The notes under the pieces: model-generated
Seen by the model: the letters and a program-made list of their open reading frames with translations, nothing else
Databases searched by the model: none
What the model was told of the DNA's origin: nothing
Translations under genes and position numbers: made by a program
From: Acidovorax sp. NO-1
GTDB taxonomy: Bacteria; Pseudomonadota; Gammaproteobacteria; Burkholderiales; Burkholderiaceae_C
Assembly (NCBI RefSeq): GCF_000238595.1
Contig: NZ_AGTS01000002.1
Location: 1 to 64,000 of the forward strand
Length of the DNA stretch: 64,000 bases
Direction: 5' to 3'
In this document: piece after piece, positions 7,749-16,428 of the stretch
How the letters are laid out: every line of letters begins with the position of its first letter
Numbering within the stretch: the stretch's first letter is position 1

Positions 7749-8708
7749 CTACTTCGGCAGCACGCGGCGGATCGTTTCGGCCAGATCTTCGGCCACGAAC
7801 TTGGCCACGTAACCATCGGCGCCCACGCTGCGCACGTGATCTTCGTTGGCAGATCCGGACAGCGAAGAGTGGATGACCACCGGCAGCCCCTGCAAGCGGG
7901 CATCCTGCTTGATGTTGCGGGTCAGCGTGAACCCGTCCATTTCCGGCATCTCCAGGTCGGTCAGCACCATGGCTACACGGTCCAGCACGGTCTTGCCTTC
8001 CGCTTCGGCGCTGCGGGCAATGGCGTTGAGGCGGTCCCAGGCTTCTTTGCCGGACTTGACCATTTCGTAAGGGGCCGCCAGCGCCTTGAGCTCCTGCTCG
8101 ATGAGAGAGCGCGCCACAAACGAATCGTCGGCCGCAAGGATGATGGTGCCAGGCTTGAGCTTGAGCTTGGGGCCCACCTTCTCTTCGGTGACCTCATGGC
8201 CGTCCGAGGGCGACACCATCTGCAGGATCGCCTCCACATCCAGCACCTGGGCCAGGCGGGATTGATCGGTGTTGCCGTCCAGGCGGGCGATGCTGGTGAC
8301 CAGCTTGCCCGCGGCACCGCTGGTTTCGGCCGACAGCACCTGCTTCCAGTCCAGCCGCACGATGTCTTCCACCGATTCGACCGCAAACGCCTGCGTGGTG
8401 CGGGCGTATTCGGTCACCAGCATGATGTTCAGGCCCGTCTGGGGCTTGCAACCCACGATGGAGGGCAGGTCCAGCACCGGAATCACCTGTCCCCGCAGGT
8501 TGACCACGCCCAGGGAATGCGGCGTGCTGCCCGCGATGGGCGTGATGCTGGGCATCGCCACGATTTCGCGGATCTTGAAGACGTTGATTCCGAACAGTTC
8601 GGACTTTCCCAGCGCACTGTCCGTGCCCAGGCGAAACAGCAGCAGCTCGAACTTGTTCGTGCTGGTGAGGTTGGTACGCTCGTCAATGTCCTGCTGCACT
8701 GCTTTCAT
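7749..8708 (-). CDS. cheV: Chemotaxis protein CheV (CheW-receiver fusion)
   Basis: 319 residues from the ATG at 8708, preceded by AAAGGATT. The N-terminal CheW-like domain (15-165) contains LGVVNLRGQVIPVLDL, typical of CheW/CheV. The C-terminal receiver domain (187-315) has the acidic pair D194-D195, phospho-acceptor D251 in LTDLEMPEMDGF, and K303. CheV couples chemoreceptors to CheA and is thought to act in adaptation or as a phosphate sink. The gene is alone, away from a che operon, as CheV paralogues often are. The flagellar regulator flhDC lies elsewhere in this window, so the strain is probably motile. Confidence 0.9.
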   Translation of the reverse strand: MKAVQQDIDERTNLTSTNKFELLLFRLGTDSALGKSELFGINVFKIREIVAMPSITPIAGSTPHSLGVVNLRGQVIPVLDLPSIVGCKPQTGLNIMLVTEYARTTQAFAVESVEDIVRLDWKQVLSAETSGAAGKLVTSIARLDGNTDQSRLAQVLDVEAILQMVSPSDGHEVTEEKVGPKLKLKPGTIILAADDSFVARSLIEQELKALAAPYEMVKSGKEAWDRLNAIARSAEAEGKTVLDRVAMVLTDLEMPEMDGFTLTRNIKQDARLQGLPVVIHSSLSGSANEDHVRSVGADGYVAKFVAEDLAETIRRVLPK

Positions 8709-8991
8709 GGTGAATCCTTTGCGCGCAATGAAGAGATACGCGCGTTTACAAATTCTAGGATCAGAAAGCCTTGTGCAGTGCGCTAAAGCTTCAGGCAATA
8801 CCCGAATAGTGCAGCGCAGCATTGTGGCGTGGCGGCGGCGTCACAGGGGCCGGGGTTGAGGTTTTCAATAACATGTCCGATCAGGACCCGTAATGGAATT
8901 TTCGATAACCATTGGCTCTTGAAAAAATGGGGGCCGCCAAGCCTTGCCGTTATGCTCTGCGCCCTTTCCCGCCATCCAGACCTTTTTCTCC

Positions 8992-9477
8992 ATGACCGAC
9001 GCACCCGACACGCCCGACACCATCCAGGAACCCCGCTGCTGGAGCGATGGGCGCTGGACGGCGCAGGTCATCAAGAACGAGGATGACGACGGCTGGGCCG
9101 TGTCCATGACGCTGAAGGGCGAGGCCGAACCCGCGCTGGTGGGCCCCTGGACCATGGGGCGTGACAAGAAGAACCCCAAGCCGCTCGATGTGTCGGCCTT
9201 CCACACCCTGGTCAAGACCGCGAGCGAGGTGGTGCGCCGCCACGAGCAGCAACTGCACGCGCAGCTGAACAAGAGCTTGCACATCATCACCGCCGACGGC
9301 CAGCGCCTGCGCGTGGCGCTGGCCATCGTGCCCGACGAGGATGGCGCCACGGCCACGCTGAGCGCGCAGGACGAGCTGGGTGAAGAGGTTGCCCGTGCGT
9401 CCGCGCCGCCCACCTTCAAGCTCACGCCCGCCAACGCAGCGGCCTGGGCCGAAGGCGGGTTTCAGCGTGTGCGCTGA
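8992..9477 (+). CDS. Conserved hypothetical protein
   Basis: 161 residues from the ATG at 8992 (MTDAPD); an ATG at 8944 would add 16 residues. There is no signal peptide or membrane segment. It is acidic, with WSDGRWTAQVIKNEDDDGWAVSM near the N-terminus, in two pieces that resemble beta-strands, and a helical middle rich in His, Gln and Glu. I do not recognise a family. It stands alone between the divergent cheV gene and the FMN riboswitch. Confidence 0.72.
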   Translation: MTDAPDTPDTIQEPRCWSDGRWTAQVIKNEDDDGWAVSMTLKGEAEPALVGPWTMGRDKKNPKPLDVSAFHTLVKTASEVVRRHEQQLHAQLNKSLHIITADGQRLRVALAIVPDEDGATATLSAQDELGEEVARASAPPTFKLTPANAAAWAEGGFQRVR

Positions 9478-9573
9478 GCAGACTTCGGCATTCAATACAG
9501 CCCACAGCCGCAGAAACCGGCACTGCCAGTGCTGGCAATCGCCTGCGCGACGGCGTGCCGCGTGCCCGCCGCC

Positions 9574-9579
9574 TAAAAT
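9574..9579 (+). promoter_or_regulatory. Possible -10 box for the riboswitch transcript
   Basis: TAAAAT matches five of six positions of the sigma-70 -10 consensus and lies about 40 bases before the riboswitch. No convincing -35 box is seen. Confidence 0.3.
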
Positions 9580-9616
9580 CCCACCCGTCGGCCCCGGATG
9601 ACCTTCGGGGCCGACA

Positions 9617-9780
9617 GCGTTCTCAGGGCGGGGCGAAATTCCCCACCGGCGGTATTTGTTGGCTGAAAGGCTAGCAAGAGCCCGCGAGCGCCTGCGGTGC
9701 CGTTTTTCGGAACAGGCCTGCAGGGTCAGCAGATCTGGTGCGAAACCAGAGCCGACGGTCACAGTCCGGATGAAAGAGAT
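9617..9780 (+). ncRNA. FMN riboswitch (RFN element)
   Basis: The conserved aptamer blocks are all present: TCTCAGGGCGGGGCGAAATT, CCCCACCGGCGGTA, and the 3' block GCCGACGGTCACAGTCCGGA followed by TGAAAGAGA. The variable arm between them is about 55 bases. FMN binding usually represses riboflavin genes. The expression platform should lie in the 225 bases between the aptamer and the ribH start; no U-tailed terminator is evident, so control may be at translation or through Rho. Confidence 0.96.
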
Positions 9781-10005
9781 CGCGAAACGAGGGGGTGTCC
9801 TGCATAACCATCGCGAGACCGCGCTATCGCGGACCGCAGGGAGTTATGCCGGGCATCCCTGGAGCACCTGCAACGGGTGGCTGGGCCCTTGGCGTTTGCC
9901 CGCGTGCTTTTGTCGCGCGCTGGCATGGCACTGGGCCTGCGCCGCCTTGTGTTGGTGCCGTGCTCGCGCGCGCCCTGATTCTGGTCTCACCTTTTCGAGG
10001 AACCC
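9781..10005 (+). promoter_or_regulatory. Long leader between riboswitch and ribH
   Basis: 225 bases of likely expression platform. A small hairpin (ACCGCG, CTAT, CGCGG near 9818-9834) lies shortly after the aptamer. Before the ribH start is CGAGGAACCC, giving GAGGA at good spacing. A short ATG-initiated frame from 9846 overlaps ribH but looks non-coding. Confidence 0.45.
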
Positions 10006-10548
10006 ATGAATCAGTTTTCTTCAGCTTCCGTTTCCCCCCTGGCCCCCGTCGCTGCCCACCGTGGCGCCCGCGTGGCCATCATCAGTGCCAGCTGGCACCA
10101 GGACATCGTGCACCAGGCGCGCGACGCGGCCCTGGCCGAGTTCGACCGCCACGGCCTGCCACCCGCGCAGGTGGCGCTGTTCGATGTGCCCGGTGCGTTT
10201 GAGATTCCGCTGTTGGCCCGCAAGCTCGCGCGCAGCGGGCGCTACGACGCCATCGTGGCTTGTGCGCTGGTGGTCAACGGCGGCATCTATCGCCACGAGT
10301 TCGTCACCACCGCTGTCATCGATGGCCTGATGCGCGTGCAGCTCGACACCGAGGTGCCTGTGATGTCGGCCGTGCTCACGCCGCGCGACTTCCACGACCA
10401 CGAGGACCATGTGCGCTTCTTCCGCGAGCATTTTGTGAAGAAGGGCACCGAGGTGGCCCAGGCCTGCCTGCAGACCATGGCCTACCTGCGCAAGCTGGCC
10501 TCGCCCACGCTGGCCACCGTGCAGCAGGCAACCCCTGCTGAAGCTTGA
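10006..10548 (+). CDS. ribH: 6,7-dimethyl-8-ribityllumazine synthase, type II (RibH2-like)
   Basis: 180 residues. Lumazine synthase condenses 5-amino-6-ribitylaminouracil with 3,4-dihydroxybutanone phosphate, the penultimate step of riboflavin synthesis. ISASWHQDIV, FDVPGAFEIPLLA, CALVVNGGIYRHEFV and VLTPRDFHDHE are visible. The GGIYRHEF and long TEVPVMSAVLTPRDFH pattern is that of the type II enzymes known from Brucella and Mesorhizobium (decameric) rather than the usual GxTxHFDYV form. It is preceded by an FMN riboswitch and has no other rib gene beside it, so it is probably a second, flavin-regulated copy. GAGGA lies 8 bases before the ATG. Confidence 0.93.
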   Translation: MNQFSSASVSPLAPVAAHRGARVAIISASWHQDIVHQARDAALAEFDRHGLPPAQVALFDVPGAFEIPLLARKLARSGRYDAIVACALVVNGGIYRHEFVTTAVIDGLMRVQLDTEVPVMSAVLTPRDFHDHEDHVRFFREHFVKKGTEVAQACLQTMAYLRKLASPTLATVQQATPAEA

Positions 10549-10549
10549 A

Positions 10550-10612
10550 AAGGCGCCAGTTGCTACTATTTGTGTAGCTGTTGGCGCATGATGCACTAGC
10601 GCTTCAAGTCGA
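10550..10612 (-). repeat. Dispersed palindromic repeat, copy 2 (degenerate)
   Basis: TGTAGCTGTTGGCGCATGAT then CACTAGCGCTTCAAG; the GGCGCATGAT segment also occurs in copy 4. It lies between the convergent ends of ribH and the chemoreceptor remnant. Confidence 0.55.
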
Positions 10613-10637
10613 TCGGGCTTGAAAAGGCTGTGCCGCT

Positions 10638-11066
10638 TCAGCCTGCGGCCAACCGGGGCTGGTGGCGGCCCGGTGCGGGCACGCTGGCCTGCCTGGGGGT
10701 GTTCGCGTCGGTGTCTGCCAACCGGAACACCGCTACTGCCTGCACCAGCTGCTGCGCCTGCACCTTGAGGCTGTCGGCGGCAGCGGCGCTCTGTTCGACC
10801 AGCGCCGCGTTCTGCTGCGTGGCCTGGTCCATTTCGGTGATGGCGTCCCCCACCTGGGCCACGCCTGCACTTTGCTCGCTGCTCGCGGCGCTGATCTCGC
10901 CCACGATGTCCGTCACACGGCGGATGGCGCTGACCACCTCGCTCATCGTGGCGCCCGCCTTGTCTACCAGCGTGGTGCCCAGTTCCACGCGCTCCACGCT
11001 GGCGTGGATCAGGGTCTTGATCTCCTTGGCGGCGTCGGCACGTGGGGCCGACGCAAGCAGGCTCCG
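10638..11066 (-). pseudogene. Methyl-accepting chemotaxis protein, C-terminal remnant
   Basis: Only the last part of a chemoreceptor signalling domain remains: [20 protein letters not shown], then [20 protein letters not shown] and [16 protein letters not shown]. The frame is open from 11066 and the first in-frame ATG is at 10997 (119 residues); upstream is an in-frame TGA at 11067-11069. The ligand domain, both membrane segments, HAMP and the hairpin tip are missing, and residues just before AAKEIK no longer match the family. It is a 5'-truncated relic, unlikely to function. Confidence 0.85.
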
Positions 11067-11151
11067 TCAGTCGCTCGCTTTGTCATCCGGTGAATAGCGG
11101 ATAGCGGATAGCGCAAGCCAGATAAGCGCCAGGGGCCGATGCAATGCAGAC

Positions 11152-11191
11152 TGCGCAAACAAAACGGCCTTGCCGGTGAGGGCAAGGCCGT
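11152..11191 (-). terminator. Terminator of the CoA-transferase gene
   Basis: Perfect 11-bp arms ACGGCCTTGCC (11164-11174) and GGCAAGGCCGT (11181-11191) with a 6-base loop. On the minus strand the hairpin is followed by TTTTGTTTG. It lies 45 bases past the stop codon. Confidence 0.75.
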
Positions 11192-11235
11192 GCAGTGGTG
11201 AGGGCATGGCGCAGGCCGATGCCGAGAGCGTCTGG

Positions 11236-12504
11236 CTAAAAAACCCCGCTGGCCCGCAGCGCCGCAATGCGCGCCGAGTCCAGCCCCAGCTCGCGCAACA
11301 CCTCGTCGGTGTGCTGGCCCAGTGCCGGCGGCGCATTGCGCAGCACGGGTGGGGTGGCCGACAGGCGGAGCGGGCTGGCCACGCCGGTGATCTGCTGCAC
11401 GTTGTCGGTGGCGGCCTCGCCGTCCTTCCAGCGCGGCAGCGTCACGGCCAGGCCACGGGCCTGCACTTGGGCGTCGTCAAACGCCTGGGCAATGGTGTTG
11501 ATGGGGCCGCAGGGCACGGCCTTGTCTTCCAGCAGCGTGATCCAGTCGGCCGTGGTGCGCGTGCGGGTCACGGCTTCCATGGCGGGGATCAGTGCGGTGC
11601 GGTTTTGCACGCGCAGGGTGTTGGTGGCAAAGCGCGGGTCGCTGGCCCACTGGGGCTGCTCGGCGGCGGCGCAAAAGCGCTGGAACTGGCCGTCGTTGCC
11701 AATGGCCAGCAGCATGTTGCCGTCCTGCGTGGGGAAGTCCTGGTAGGGCGCGAGGCTGGGGTGACTGTTGCCCATGCGGCCGGGCGCCTTGCCGGTGGCG
11801 AGGAAGCCCGAGGCCTGGTTGGCCAGCACGGCCATGCCCACGTCGAGCAGCGCCATGTCGATGTGCTGGCCCTGGCCCGTGCCGTTCACCGCGTTGTCGC
11901 GCACGTGCAGCGCGGCCAGGATGGCGTTGCTGGCATACAGGCCGGTGAACAGGTCGATCACGGCCACGCCCACGCGCATCGGGCCGCCGCCGGGCTGGTT
12001 GTCGGCCTGGCCGGTGATGCTCATCAGGCCCGTCATGGCCTGCACCATCAGGTCGTAGCCTGCGCGCTCGGCGTAGGGCCCGTCTTGCCCGAAACCTGTG
12101 ACGGAGCAGTAGATGAGGCGCGGATTCAGCGCGCGCAGGCTCTCGTGGTCCAGGCCGTATTGCTTCAGGCCGCCGACCTTGAAGTTCTCCACCACGATGT
12201 CCGCCTCTTGCGCCATCTGCTTGATGAGCGCTTGCCCCTCGGGCGAGGCCATGTCGATGGTCACCGAGCGCTTGTTGCGGTTGCAGGCGGTGTAGTAGCT
12301 GGCTTGGTTGGTGTCGTTGCCCTCCGCGTCTTTCAAGAAGGGCGGGCCCCACTGGCGCGTGTCGTCGCCCACGCCGGGGCGCTCCACCTTGACCACATCC
12401 GCGCCCAGGTCGGCCAGGATCTGCGTGCACCAGGGGCCCGCGAGCACGCGGGAGAGATCGAGCACCTTGATGCCTGCGAGGGCGCCTGTGTTGGAAGAGG
12501 TCAT
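11236..12504 (-). CDS. CaiB/BaiF-family CoA-transferase, probably glutarate/succinate type
   Basis: 422 residues, the full family length. GIKVLDLSRVLAGPWCTQIL and ADVVKVERPGVGDD at the N-terminus, ACNRNKRSVTIDM, and the catalytic Asp (D151) in ERAGYDLMVQAMTGLMS are clear class III CoA-transferase features. The gene follows gcdH on the same strand, an arrangement seen in glutarate catabolism, where a transferase makes glutaryl-CoA from glutarate and succinyl-CoA. The exact CoA donor cannot be read from the sequence. A palindromic repeat copy occupies part of the gap to gcdH. Confidence 0.9.
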   Translation of the reverse strand: MTSSNTGALAGIKVLDLSRVLAGPWCTQILADLGADVVKVERPGVGDDTRQWGPPFLKDAEGNDTNQASYYTACNRNKRSVTIDMASPEGQALIKQMAQEADIVVENFKVGGLKQYGLDHESLRALNPRLIYCSVTGFGQDGPYAERAGYDLMVQAMTGLMSITGQADNQPGGGPMRVGVAVIDLFTGLYASNAILAALHVRDNAVNGTGQGQHIDMALLDVGMAVLANQASGFLATGKAPGRMGNSHPSLAPYQDFPTQDGNMLLAIGNDGQFQRFCAAAEQPQWASDPRFATNTLRVQNRTALIPAMEAVTRTRTTADWITLLEDKAVPCGPINTIAQAFDDAQVQARGLAVTLPRWKDGEAATDNVQQITGVASPLRLSATPPVLRNAPPALGQHTDEVLRELGLDSARIAALRASGVF

Positions 12505-12511
12505 GGATCGT

Positions 12512-12570
12512 GTTTTTGAATGAAAAATGCCGCCATCGCTTATGGGTTAAGCGCTAGCAGCTATCGTTTC
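12512..12570 (+). repeat. Dispersed palindromic repeat, copy 3
   Basis: Forward copy: TTTTTGAATGAAAAATG, CATCGCTTATGGGTTAAGCGCTAGCAGCTAT. It lies in the 78-base gap between gcdH and the CoA-transferase start, in opposite orientation to the genes. Confidence 0.8.
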
Positions 12571-12582
12571 AGGAGTACGGTG

Positions 12583-13779
12583 TCAGTTGGCGAACGCCGC
12601 CAGCCCGGTCTGGGCGCGGCCCAGAATCAGCGCGTGCACATCGTGCGTGCCTTCATACGTGTTCACCACCTCCAGGTTCACCAGGTGGCGGGCCACGCCG
12701 AACTCGTCGCTGATGCCGTTGCCGCCCATCATGTCGCGCGCCAGGCGGGCGATGTCCAGGGCCTTGCCGCAGCTGTTGCGCTTGATGATGGAGGTGCCTT
12801 CCACGCTGGCCGTGCCCGCGTCCTTCATGCGGCCGAACTGCAGGCAGGCCTGCAGGCCGATGGCGATTTCGGTCTGCATGTCGGCCAGCTTCTTCTGGAT
12901 GAGCTGGTTGGCGGCGAGAGGCCGGCCAAACTGCTTGCGGTCCAGCGTGTACTGGCGGGCGGTGTGCCAGCAGAACTCGGCCGCGCCCAGGGCGCCCCAG
13001 GCGATGCCGTAGCGCGCGCTGTTCAGGCAGGTGAAGGGGCCCTTGAGGCCTTGCACTTCAGGGAACGCGTTTTCTTCGGGCACGAACACGTCGTCCATCA
13101 CGATCTCGCCGGTAATCGATGCGCGCAGGCCCACCTTGCCGTGGATGGCGGGGGCCGTCAGGCCTTTCATGCCCTTTTCCAGCACGAAGCCGCGAATGGG
13201 GCCCACGGCGCCGCCTTCGGAGACTTCCTTGGCCCAGACCACGAACACGTCAGCCACGGGGCTGTTGGTGATCCACATCTTGCTGCCCTTGAGCTTGTAG
13301 CCGCCGTCGACCTTGTAGGCGCGCGTGGCCATGCTGCCGGGGTCGGAGCCGTGGTCGGGCTCGGTCAGGCCAAAGCAGCCAATCCACTCGCCGCTGGCGA
13401 GCTTGGGCAGGTACTTCTGGCGCTGGGCTTCGCTGCCGAATTCATATATGGGCACCATCACCAGCGACGACTGCACGCTGGCCATCGAGCGGTAGCCCGA
13501 GTCCACACGCTCCACTTCGCGGGCGATCAGGCCGTAGGCTACATAGCTCAGGCCGGGGCCGCCGTACTGCTCGGGGATGGTGGGGCCCAAGAGGCCCACT
13601 TCGCCCATCTCGCGGAAGATGCTCACGTCCATCTTTTCGTGGCGGAAGGCATCCAGCACGCGAGGGGCCAGCTTGTTCTGGCAATACGCAGCGGCGGCGT
13701 CGCGGATGGCGCGCTCGTCGTCGGTCAGTTGCTGGCTCAGGAGGAAAGGGTCATCCCATTGAAAAGCGGCGTGGGCCAT
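12583..13779 (-). CDS. gcdH: Glutaryl-CoA dehydrogenase
   Basis: 398 residues. An acyl-CoA dehydrogenase-fold flavoprotein that oxidises and decarboxylates glutaryl-CoA to crotonyl-CoA and CO2 in lysine, tryptophan and benzoate catabolism. Visible: [72 protein letters not shown], and the catalytic Glu (about E376) in [10 protein letters not shown]. The [19 protein letters not shown] segment is characteristic of GcdH rather than general acyl-CoA dehydrogenases. It is divergent from a LysR regulator and probably co-transcribed with the CoA-transferase. Confidence 0.95.
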   Translation of the reverse strand: MAHAAFQWDDPFLLSQQLTDDERAIRDAAAAYCQNKLAPRVLDAFRHEKMDVSIFREMGEVGLLGPTIPEQYGGPGLSYVAYGLIAREVERVDSGYRSMASVQSSLVMVPIYEFGSEAQRQKYLPKLASGEWIGCFGLTEPDHGSDPGSMATRAYKVDGGYKLKGSKMWITNSPVADVFVVWAKEVSEGGAVGPIRGFVLEKGMKGLTAPAIHGKVGLRASITGEIVMDDVFVPEENAFPEVQGLKGPFTCLNSARYGIAWGALGAAEFCWHTARQYTLDRKQFGRPLAANQLIQKKLADMQTEIAIGLQACLQFGRMKDAGTASVEGTSIIKRNSCGKALDIARLARDMMGGNGISDEFGVARHLVNLEVVNTYEGTHDVHALILGRAQTGLAAFAN

Positions 13780-13954
13780 GTGTGTCTCCGGTCGAAAAGA
13801 GAGGGAAAGAAACGGGTCTGGAGCGCATCGTAGGTCGTGGGGTAGCAGTCTGCAAGCGAGTTCTTTTCATTCAGATATGCGTTCATGGAATGTATGGAAT
13901 ACTTGTGGCCGTTATTTCAAAGCGTGGCAGCCTCGTTAAAAGTTCCTCCTCATC
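13780..13954. promoter_or_regulatory. Divergent control region gcdH / LysR regulator
   Basis: 175 bases between divergent starts, the usual place for LysR autoregulation and target control. It contains a direct repeat ATGGAAT (13885-13891, 13894-13900) and an ATTC-N15-GAAT dyad just left of it, both possible regulator sites. No promoter can be assigned with certainty. Confidence 0.45.
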
Positions 13955-14899
13955 ATGCGCCGAAACATCCCATCGACCCAGGCCCTGGCCTGTTTTGAAG
14001 TCGCCGCCCGACACGAGAGCTACACCCGCGCCGCGCAGGAACTCTCGCTCACGCAAAGTGCTGTCTCGCGCCAGATCCAGGCGCTGGAGGAGTTCTTGGG
14101 CGTGCAGCTGTTTCGCCGCACACGCCACGGCGTGGTGCTGACGCCAGCGGGCGCGCACTATGGCCGCCAGGTGGCGCGCTGGCTGCAGGGGCTGGAGCGC
14201 GACACGCTGGACGTGATGGCCCACCAGGGCGAGGGCGGCACTCTCTCGCTGGCCGCAGTGCCCACCTTCGCCACGCGCTGGCTCATCCCCCGCCTGCCGC
14301 TGCTGGCGCAGGCGCACCCCGACATCGTGGTCCACATCGACACGCAGACACGGCCTTTTTTGTTTGCCGACACCACGTTTGATGCCGCGCTGTACGCGGG
14401 CACTCCGGAGCAGGTGAGCAACTGGCCCGGCGTGCAGGCGCAGCTGCTGATGCACGAAGACGTGCTGCCCGTGTGTTGCCCGCGCCTGCTCGAACACGCC
14501 GCGCCACGCGGCCGGGGCCGCGCGCACCAGCCCGTGGCGGCCGAGGCGCTGGCCGAGTTGCCGCTGCTGCAGCAAAGCACGCGCCCGTATGGCTGGCGCC
14601 AGTGGTTTGATGCGATGGAGGTGGATGCGCCGCACGCGCTGGATGGCCCACGCTACGAGCTGTTCTCCATGCTCGCCGTGGCCGCAACCCATGGCATGGG
14701 CGTGGCGCTGATCCCGCCGCTGCTGATCGAGGCGGAACTTGCCAGCGGCGAGCTGGTGGTGGCCTGCAACCGCCCGCTGCGCGGCGAGCGGGCGTACTAC
14801 CTCATCAGCCCCGCGCAGGCCCAGCCCCCGGTGCTGGCAAGGTTTGCGCGCTGGCTGCAAGGCATGGCCGAGGCCGGAAGCCCGGCGCCTGCGGGATGA
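13955..14899 (+). CDS. LysR-family regulator, GcvA/GcdR-like
   Basis: 314 residues. The N-terminal winged HTH (5-65) begins PSTQALACFEVAARHESYTRAAQELSLTQSAVSRQIQALE, and a GcvA-type effector domain follows (TFATRWLIPRLPLLAQAHPDI). It is divergent from gcdH; GcdR-like LysR proteins that respond to glutarate commonly sit in this position, so control of the gcdH-transferase operon is the likely role. CCTCCT sits close before the ATG but is not a canonical ribosome site, so another start is possible, though the ATG at 13955 gives the family N-terminus. Confidence 0.88.
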   Translation: MRRNIPSTQALACFEVAARHESYTRAAQELSLTQSAVSRQIQALEEFLGVQLFRRTRHGVVLTPAGAHYGRQVARWLQGLERDTLDVMAHQGEGGTLSLAAVPTFATRWLIPRLPLLAQAHPDIVVHIDTQTRPFLFADTTFDAALYAGTPEQVSNWPGVQAQLLMHEDVLPVCCPRLLEHAAPRGRGRAHQPVAAEALAELPLLQQSTRPYGWRQWFDAMEVDAPHALDGPRYELFSMLAVAATHGMGVALIPPLLIEAELASGELVVACNRPLRGERAYYLISPAQAQPPVLARFARWLQGMAEAGSPAPAG

Positions 14900-14979
14900 C
14901 TCCCTTGCGTCCACCCGGGGGCTGAACTAATCTGGCGGCGCTGGAGTCCGTCTGCACCTACCGATCCGGGAGTGAACCC

Positions 14980-15195
14980 ATGACCACCTACCATGCCCCG
15001 CATTTCGACCCCACCGTGGACGAGATCGAGACCCTCAAGCAACTGGAAATGGGCCAGGTCATCACGCTGCCCCACGCGCTGAAAGACCATGTGTCCGGCC
15101 GTCTGCTGGAATGGGGGTTCATCACCAAAGGTTCGGGTGGTGAGCTGGCCATTACCCCCAACGGTCGGCAACTGATCCGTCGCCAGGACAACTAG
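14980..15195 (+). CDS. Small conserved-looking hypothetical protein (71 aa)
   Basis: 71 residues with a ribosome site (GGGAG) 8 bases before the ATG. The sequence has an acidic N-terminus, then PHALKDHVSGRLLEWGFITK and LAITPNGRQLIRRQ, which suggests a small winged-helix-like fold (helix, then a beta-hairpin ending in TPNGRQLI). No family is recognised. It stands alone. Confidence 0.65.
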   Translation: MTTYHAPHFDPTVDEIETLKQLEMGQVITLPHALKDHVSGRLLEWGFITKGSGGELAITPNGRQLIRRQDN

Positions 15196-15203
15196 CCCGC
15201 CGG

Positions 15204-15247
15204 CCTGCCTGCCGCCGGCGCCTTTCCTGCCTGCCGCCGGCGCCTTT
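15204..15247. repeat. Two perfect 22-bp tandem repeats
   Basis: The unit CCTGCCTGCCGCCGGCGCCT plus TT occurs twice without a gap (15204-15225, 15226-15247), in the gap before the lipoprotein gene. Each unit contains a CCGCCGGCGC self-complementary core. Confidence 0.85.
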
Positions 15248-15392
15248 CCAGCGCGCAGGTGCGTGCAAAAGCCGGCGCGGCAGCGGCGGGCAACCCCTTG
15301 GCGATTGACGGGTATTGCGCCCGGCCGAGCTCGCCTGGCAGCGTTGTGCCTATGCTGCGGGGCTCGCCACCTGCCATCCCTGAGGAGTCTTC

Positions 15393-16271
15393 TTGCGCGC
15401 GATGTCCTCCTTTCGCAAAGCACTGTGTGTTGCCACGCTGGCGGCCTGCGTGCTCATCCTGCAGGGCTGCAGCGCTGTCAAACTGGCCTACAACCAGGTG
15501 CCGCACCTAGCCTACTGGCAGCTCAACCGCTACCTGGGTCTGTCGGATATCCAGACCGAGCGCGTGCGCGATGAACTGGGCGTGCTGCACCAGTGGCACC
15601 GCGACACCATGCTGCCCCGGCATGCCGAGCTGCTGCAGACCGTGCAGCAACAATTGCCCGACGCAGTGGCACCCGACCAGGCCTGTCGCACCTATGACGC
15701 AGTGCGCACCCAGATCGACAAGGTCATCAGCCAGGCCGAGCCCAAACTGGTGTGGTTGGCCACGCAGCTCACCGACAGCCAGATCCGCAACCTGCAAAAA
15801 AAGCAGGCGGACAGCAACGCCGAGTGGAAGAAGGAGTGGGTGGACATCACCCGCGACCAACTGCGTGAGCGGCGCTTCAAGCTGCTGCAGTCGCGCGCTG
15901 AGGGCTTTTATGGTGCTCTCGAAGAACCGCAAAAGGCCGCGTTGCGCGCTTTCATTGCCCAATCTTTGTTTGAGCCGCAACGCCACTACGCCGAGCGCCT
16001 GCGCCGCCAGAAAGACCTGGTGCAGGTGCTGCAGAAAATCGCGGAAGACCGCACCAACACCGAGCAGGCCCGTAGCCTGCTGCGCGGCTACATCAGCCGC
16101 TTCAACGCATCGCCCGACGCTGGCTACCAGCGCTATGCGCAGGCGCTGCTGAAAGAAAGCTGCGAAGGCTTCTCGCGCGTGCACAACGCCATGACTGCAG
16201 CACAGCGCGCCAAAGCCGTGCAGTCGGTGAAGGGCTACGAGCAGGATTTTCTGGTGCTGGCGGCCCAGTGA
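15393..16271 (+). CDS. DUF6279-like lipoprotein
   Basis: 292 residues with TTG start; GAGGAG lies 5 bases before it, so the TTG is better supported than the ATG at 15402. The lipobox ILQGC places the lipidated Cys at about residue 26. The mature part is helical and charged: YNQVPHLAYWQLNRYLGLSDIQTERVR and QIRNLQKKQADSNAEWKKEW. This matches a family of uncharacterised proteobacterial lipoproteins. It is a single gene and faces the tRNA. Confidence 0.75.
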   Translation: MRAMSSFRKALCVATLAACVLILQGCSAVKLAYNQVPHLAYWQLNRYLGLSDIQTERVRDELGVLHQWHRDTMLPRHAELLQTVQQQLPDAVAPDQACRTYDAVRTQIDKVISQAEPKLVWLATQLTDSQIRNLQKKQADSNAEWKKEWVDITRDQLRERRFKLLQSRAEGFYGALEEPQKAALRAFIAQSLFEPQRHYAERLRRQKDLVQVLQKIAEDRTNTEQARSLLRGYISRFNASPDAGYQRYAQALLKESCEGFSRVHNAMTAAQRAKAVQSVKGYEQDFLVLAAQ

Positions 16272-16383
16272 CGGGGCTCACGGCGCACGCGGTCGATGGC
16301 GCAGGGCCAATGTCGCCGACGCGCAAGCACAAGCTGCATGAAACAGGGCGGGAGCCCGCCGCAGAGCCTGAATGTGGCGACAC

Positions 16384-16426
16384 AAAAACAAAAAGGCCGG
16401 TAGCTCGCTGGGAGCTACCGGCCTTG
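16384..16426 (-). terminator. Terminator of tRNA-Leu
   Basis: 14-bp arms AAGGCCGGTAGCTC and GAGCTACCGGCCTT, a short loop, and on the minus strand a TTTTTGTTTTTG tail, just past the tRNA 3' end. Confidence 0.8.
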
Positions 16427-16428
16427 TC

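Noticed and set aside
9846-10202. ATG-initiated frame in the riboswitch leader overlapping ribH
   Set aside because: Composition is Pro/Arg/Gly-rich with no motif, it overlaps ribH out of frame, and its spacing to GGGAG is too short.
11067-11336. Leftward 89-codon frame past the CoA-transferase 3' end
   Set aside because: It overlaps the CoA-transferase out of frame, contains the terminator hairpin and has no protein-like pattern.
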